Made by a program: the position numbers and the translations under genes
Assembly: GCA_015055505.1 (NCBI GenBank)
Contig: SVIB01000003.1
Location: 1-64,000 of the forward strand
DNA from: Clostridiales bacterium
GTDB lineage: Bacteria; Bacillota; Clostridia; Christensenellales; Borkfalkiaceae
Direction: 5' to 3'
Length of the DNA stretch: 64,000 nucleotides
Notes under the pieces: generated by a model
Databases searched by the model: none
The model's input: the letters and a program-made list of their open reading frames with translations, nothing else
What the model was told of the DNA's origin: nothing
Shown: in pieces, positions 60,567 to 64,000 of the stretch
Layout: every line of letters starts with the position of its first letter
Position numbering within the stretch: position 1 is the first letter of the stretch

Positions 60567-61760
60567 ATGAATTACATAACTGAATTTGAGAAAAAAGGCT
60601 TTGGACTTTTCGTGCATTTTGGCTTATACAGCATTTTAGGAAAAGGCGAGTGGGCTAAAAACGTTTATGGTATTCCCGACGAGGAATACGAGCCTTTAAC
60701 CCAAAAATTTAAGGTGAAGAAAAATTGGGCTAAAGACCTTGTTAAAACGGCAAAAAAAGCGGGATGTAAGTATATAACTTTAACAACTCGCCATCACGAC
60801 GGCTTTTCGCTTTACGATACGTGCGGACTAAACAGCTATGACGCGCCCCACGTACTTGGCGGACGCGATTTAATAAGGGAGTTCGTTGACGCTTGTAACG
60901 ACGGCGGTATTTTACCTATGTTTTACCATACTCTATTAGACTGGCGTTGCCCCGAATACAAAAACGATTTTAAAGCGTATATTGATTACCTTATAAAGAG
61001 CATTGAAATTTTATGTACCGAATACGGCAAAATCGGCGGTTTTTGGTTTGACGGAGCGTGGGATAAGCCCGACGGCGACTGGCAAGAGGATAGGCTTTAC
61101 GGTACAATAAGAAAATATCAGCCCGAGGCAATGATTATAAACAATACGGGACTTTCTGCGCTTGGAAAGGTTGGACACCCCGAAATAGACAGCGTAACCT
61201 TTGAAAGGGGTAAGCCGTCGTTCGTTGACAATTCGGATAGGCATAGAGCAGGCGAAATGTGTCAAGTTTTGAACGACCATTGGGGTTACGCAAAAGACGA
61301 TTACAACTATAAACCCGTAAGAGAAATTATTGAAAATCTCGTTGAGTGTAGGTATTACGACTGTAATTTTCTTTTAAACGTTGGACCTACCGCCGACGGC
61401 AGTATAAGAAATATTGATAAGTGCTATTTAGAGTTTATCGGTCAGTGGATAAAACAAAATAAAAACTTTATCTATACCGCTCACTCTTCAAAAATAACCT
61501 CAAACGACGCGTACGTTTTAGAGGGAGAAAACGGTAAGTATTACGCTGTTATAAAAGACGTAAATATGACGGCGGATATAAACGTTCAAAGAGATGGAAA
61601 CGCAAGAACGGTTACGCTTAATACGGATAGAAAGATTAAAAGCGTAAAGTGGCTTGATAATGGACAAAAGGGCGTTTTCAAGGGAAATACTTTCGAAGTT
61701 GCTTGCTTTAATTATGGAACGAGTCACGCGCTCCGCGTTGCTGAAATTGTTCTTAAGTAG
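60567..61760 (+). CDS. alpha-L-fucosidase (GH29)
   Basis: FGLFVHFGLYSILGKGEW, GCKYITLTTRHHDGFSLYDT, GGFWFDGAWD, LLNVGPTADGSI. Confidence 0.94.
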   Translation: MNYITEFEKKGFGLFVHFGLYSILGKGEWAKNVYGIPDEEYEPLTQKFKVKKNWAKDLVKTAKKAGCKYITLTTRHHDGFSLYDTCGLNSYDAPHVLGGRDLIREFVDACNDGGILPMFYHTLLDWRCPEYKNDFKAYIDYLIKSIEILCTEYGKIGGFWFDGAWDKPDGDWQEDRLYGTIRKYQPEAMIINNTGLSALGKVGHPEIDSVTFERGKPSFVDNSDRHRAGEMCQVLNDHWGYAKDDYNYKPVREIIENLVECRYYDCNFLLNVGPTADGSIRNIDKCYLEFIGQWIKQNKNFIYTAHSSKITSNDAYVLEGENGKYYAVIKDVNMTADINVQRDGNARTVTLNTDRKIKSVKWLDNGQKGVFKGNTFEVACFNYGTSHALRVAEIVLK

Positions 61761-61787
61761 GGCTATAAGTCGATTAATGGGAAAATT

Positions 61788-62543
61788 ATGAGAATTTTAA
61801 CGATAGGCAACAGTTTTTCGGACGACGCCACGGAGTATTTGTACGAAATAGTAAAATCGGCAAACGGTTGCGAGTGTTTATATATTGGAAATCTTGTTTA
61901 CGGCGGATGCTCGTTAAATCAGCATTTGCAGTTTTTTAAAGAGGGTAGCGCCGTATACGAGTATAGGACTAATAGCGGTGACGGATGGCATACAAAACCT
62001 AACGCGACTGCGTTAGATTGTTTGCTTGACGGCGAGTGGGATATTATTTCCTTTCAGCAAGCAAGCGGTTATAGCGGTAAAGCCGAAAGTTACGACTGTT
62101 TACACGAATTTACCGACTTAGTTAGAGAAAAAGTTGGCAATAAGCCTAAATTTGTATGGCACATGACGTGGGCTTATTCTACTTCTGCCGACCATCCGCA
62201 CTTTGAGTGGTACGGTAAAGACCAAGAAAAAATGTACGGCGACATTGTTCAGTCGGTAAAGGAAAAGATTTTGCCCTTTACCGAAATAAAAGCAATCGCC
62301 CCAAGCGGAGTCAGTGTACAACTTGCAAGAAATACAGGGCTTAACGGCGTTGGTTATGAACTTACGCGCGACGGATTCCATCTCGATTACGGTGTGGGAA
62401 GATATTTGGCGGGGCTTACGCTTGCAAAATTCTTTATAGGTGTGGACTTGGATAAGGTAACCTTTAAACCCGACGGCGTAACCGAAGAAATGGCAGAAGA
62501 GGCAAAGGCTTGCGTAAACACGGCAGGTCAAAAAATACAGTAG
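61788..62543 (+). CDS. DUF4886-like SGNH-fold protein
   Basis: MRILTIGNSFSDDATEYLYEI, SFQQASGYSG, RDGFHLDYGVGRYLAGL. Confidence 0.8.
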   Translation: MRILTIGNSFSDDATEYLYEIVKSANGCECLYIGNLVYGGCSLNQHLQFFKEGSAVYEYRTNSGDGWHTKPNATALDCLLDGEWDIISFQQASGYSGKAESYDCLHEFTDLVREKVGNKPKFVWHMTWAYSTSADHPHFEWYGKDQEKMYGDIVQSVKEKILPFTEIKAIAPSGVSVQLARNTGLNGVGYELTRDGFHLDYGVGRYLAGLTLAKFFIGVDLDKVTFKPDGVTEEMAEEAKACVNTAGQKIQ

Positions 62544-62561
62544 AAAAAGAGGGTGGAGCAA

Positions 62562-63071
62562 ATGAGTAAAAAAATACAACGAAAAAAAGAAATGATTAAA
62601 TTTATAATGAAAGTAGGAATAGGGTTGTTTTTTGGCGGAATACTGTTGACGTTAATCGGGCTTATTGCGCAAAAAACGGCTCTCACGGTTGTTGGAGTGT
62701 TGGTGCTGATAATAGGCGCTTTTTTATACGTATACGAAATGCCGGTCGTTCATGAAATAAAGGAACTTGAAAAAGTTTGCGACTGCGTAAAAAGTAAGGG
62801 CGTTTCTACTGAGAAGGATATTGCCAGCCAATTATCCGTAACCGAAAAAAAGGCAAGGGATTTAATTGATAAAGCGTTTAGGGCGGAAATGCTTTTAGGA
62901 TACGTACGTAAAGGGCAGTCCGTATATCTTTACGAAGAATACGTTTCTCAAAAGGAGCAAAGCGGAAAAATAGCAATAGCAATAAACTGTCAAAGTTGCG
63001 GAGCGTCGTTTAAAGGTTTTAAGGGAGAAGTAAATCAGTGTCCGTACTGCGCAAGTTGTTATAATGCGTAA
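62562..63071 (+). CDS. membrane protein with winged-helix-like region and C-terminal zinc ribbon
   Basis: Two TM segments; STEKDIASQLSVTEKKARDLIDKAF; CQSCGASF...CPYCASC. Confidence 0.6.
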   Translation: MSKKIQRKKEMIKFIMKVGIGLFFGGILLTLIGLIAQKTALTVVGVLVLIIGAFLYVYEMPVVHEIKELEKVCDCVKSKGVSTEKDIASQLSVTEKKARDLIDKAFRAEMLLGYVRKGQSVYLYEEYVSQKEQSGKIAIAINCQSCGASFKGFKGEVNQCPYCASCYNA

Positions 63072-63223
63072 AATTAAATTGTGCGAAGTTTTTTTTGATT
63101 TCGCTTGACGGACGGCAAGGTGAAATGTGATAATATAAGAGTAAAATGCAAAAAGTTATACTAAATTGTAAATAACCCGTTTAGTATAGCAAGGCGTTTT
63201 AAATAAACAAAGGAGAAAAATTT

Positions 63224-63754
63224 ATGCAACTTAAGTATGGGGTAAATGAAGTAGTTCTTAAATCTTGGGACTACGCAAAAGCAGGAAATGCTATGGAGAG
63301 GGACAAGAAAAACTGTAGTTTAGTAGTTACTAACAAGAGGATTATTTCTTCAATCGAGGACAAAAAGTCTTTACACCGTGAAGAAATTCCGCTTAGCGAA
63401 GTACACGGTATTGAGGGTAACTTTAAGCACAACAAGTCTATTTGGACGGTTATTAAACTTATAATCGGTATTATTTGGAGTATTACTATTATCGGTTTGA
63501 TTTTAGGCGGTATTAAAATGATTAAAAGTGCGATTGCTCAAATGAGAGCGTGTGTATTTAATCTTGTAATTACGACTAACGGCGGAAACGGCGATCCGTT
63601 GTCTATAGGCGCAAAAGGTGCGGCTGCTCAAACCAGACGTTTTCATTTCTTTTCAAGAAGCGTAAACAAATTTAAAGTATACGTAGACAAAGACGTAGCA
63701 AGAGAAATTCTTGACGAAATAGGTTCAGTAGTGTTGGACGTAAAAGAAAGATAA
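63224..63754 (+). CDS. PH-domain-like membrane protein
   Basis: LVVTNKRIISSIEDKKSLHREEIPLSEVHGIEG; hydrophobic segment. Confidence 0.55.
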   Translation: MQLKYGVNEVVLKSWDYAKAGNAMERDKKNCSLVVTNKRIISSIEDKKSLHREEIPLSEVHGIEGNFKHNKSIWTVIKLIIGIIWSITIIGLILGGIKMIKSAIAQMRACVFNLVITTNGGNGDPLSIGAKGAAAQTRRFHFFSRSVNKFKVYVDKDVAREILDEIGSVVLDVKER

Positions 63755-63760
63755 AAATTT

Positions 63761-63791
63761 AAGCCCGTTTTGGCGACGCCAAAACGGGCTT
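63761..63791 (+). terminator. intrinsic terminator
   Basis: aagcccgttttggcgacgccaaaacgggctttttttc. Confidence 0.8.
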
Positions 63792-63829
63792 TTTTTCACG
63801 CAATAAGTCAATAATCGACTTATAGACGG

Positions 63830-64000
63830 CTATTTGCTTAGAGATTTTTTGTATTCCATAGGCGTTGCGCCTACTTCTTTCGTAAAAGTTTTTGAAAAAT
63901 GCTGTAAGGACGAAAAACCTAAATCGTTTGCGATTTTAGAAAAAGAAGAGCCCCTTTTGATTAATTTTTTAGCACGGTCAATCTTCATAGAGGTAAAAGC
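63830..64000 (-). CDS. AraC-family regulator, C-terminal HTH only (window edge)
   Basis: Minus strand AFTSMKIDRAKKLIKRGSSFSKIANDLGFSSLQHFSKTFTKEVGATPMEYKKSLSK. Confidence 0.85.
   Translation of the reverse strand, partial: AFTSMKIDRAKKLIKRGSSFSKIANDLGFSSLQHFSKTFTKEVGATPMEYKKSLSK

Overview
The window reads as chromosomal DNA from a gut-type, AT-rich Clostridia-like Bacillota. A conserved housekeeping backbone (galE, comF, secA, prfB with a +1 frameshift, tsaD, nrdR, rqcH, tig-clpP-clpX, typA, deoB, thrC, mnmA, six clustered tRNAs plus tRNA-Arg) is interrupted by accessory DNA. (1) At 1-7.5 kb lies a tightly overlapping defense-type operon: the end of a probable Z1-domain protein, a DUF4420 PD-(D/E)XK protein, an AIPR protein, three unrecognised ORFs, a Nudix hydrolase, and a GHKL (MORC/MutL-like) ATPase with an apparent C-terminal nuclease. 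(2) An IS200-type element is at 27.4-28.1 kb. (3) A DUF3990/HTH toxin-antitoxin pair is at 36.8-38.1 kb. (4) A carbohydrate cluster (GH28, Gfo/Idh, ABC permeases, GH43, SGNH, GH112 and others) spans about 38.9-54.6 kb and contains two loci where two truncated genes are joined. (5) A tandem repeat at 56.67-57.24 kb carries copies of the tRNA-Arg 3' end. Two window-scale patterns may be undescribed: near-absence of GATC from backbone DNA but not from accessory DNA, and a 16-bp motif (consensus STATARGTYGATTAWY) at 14 intergenic sites plus one coding site, mostly at gene ends. All counts were made by eye, and family names come from motif recognition without database searches.
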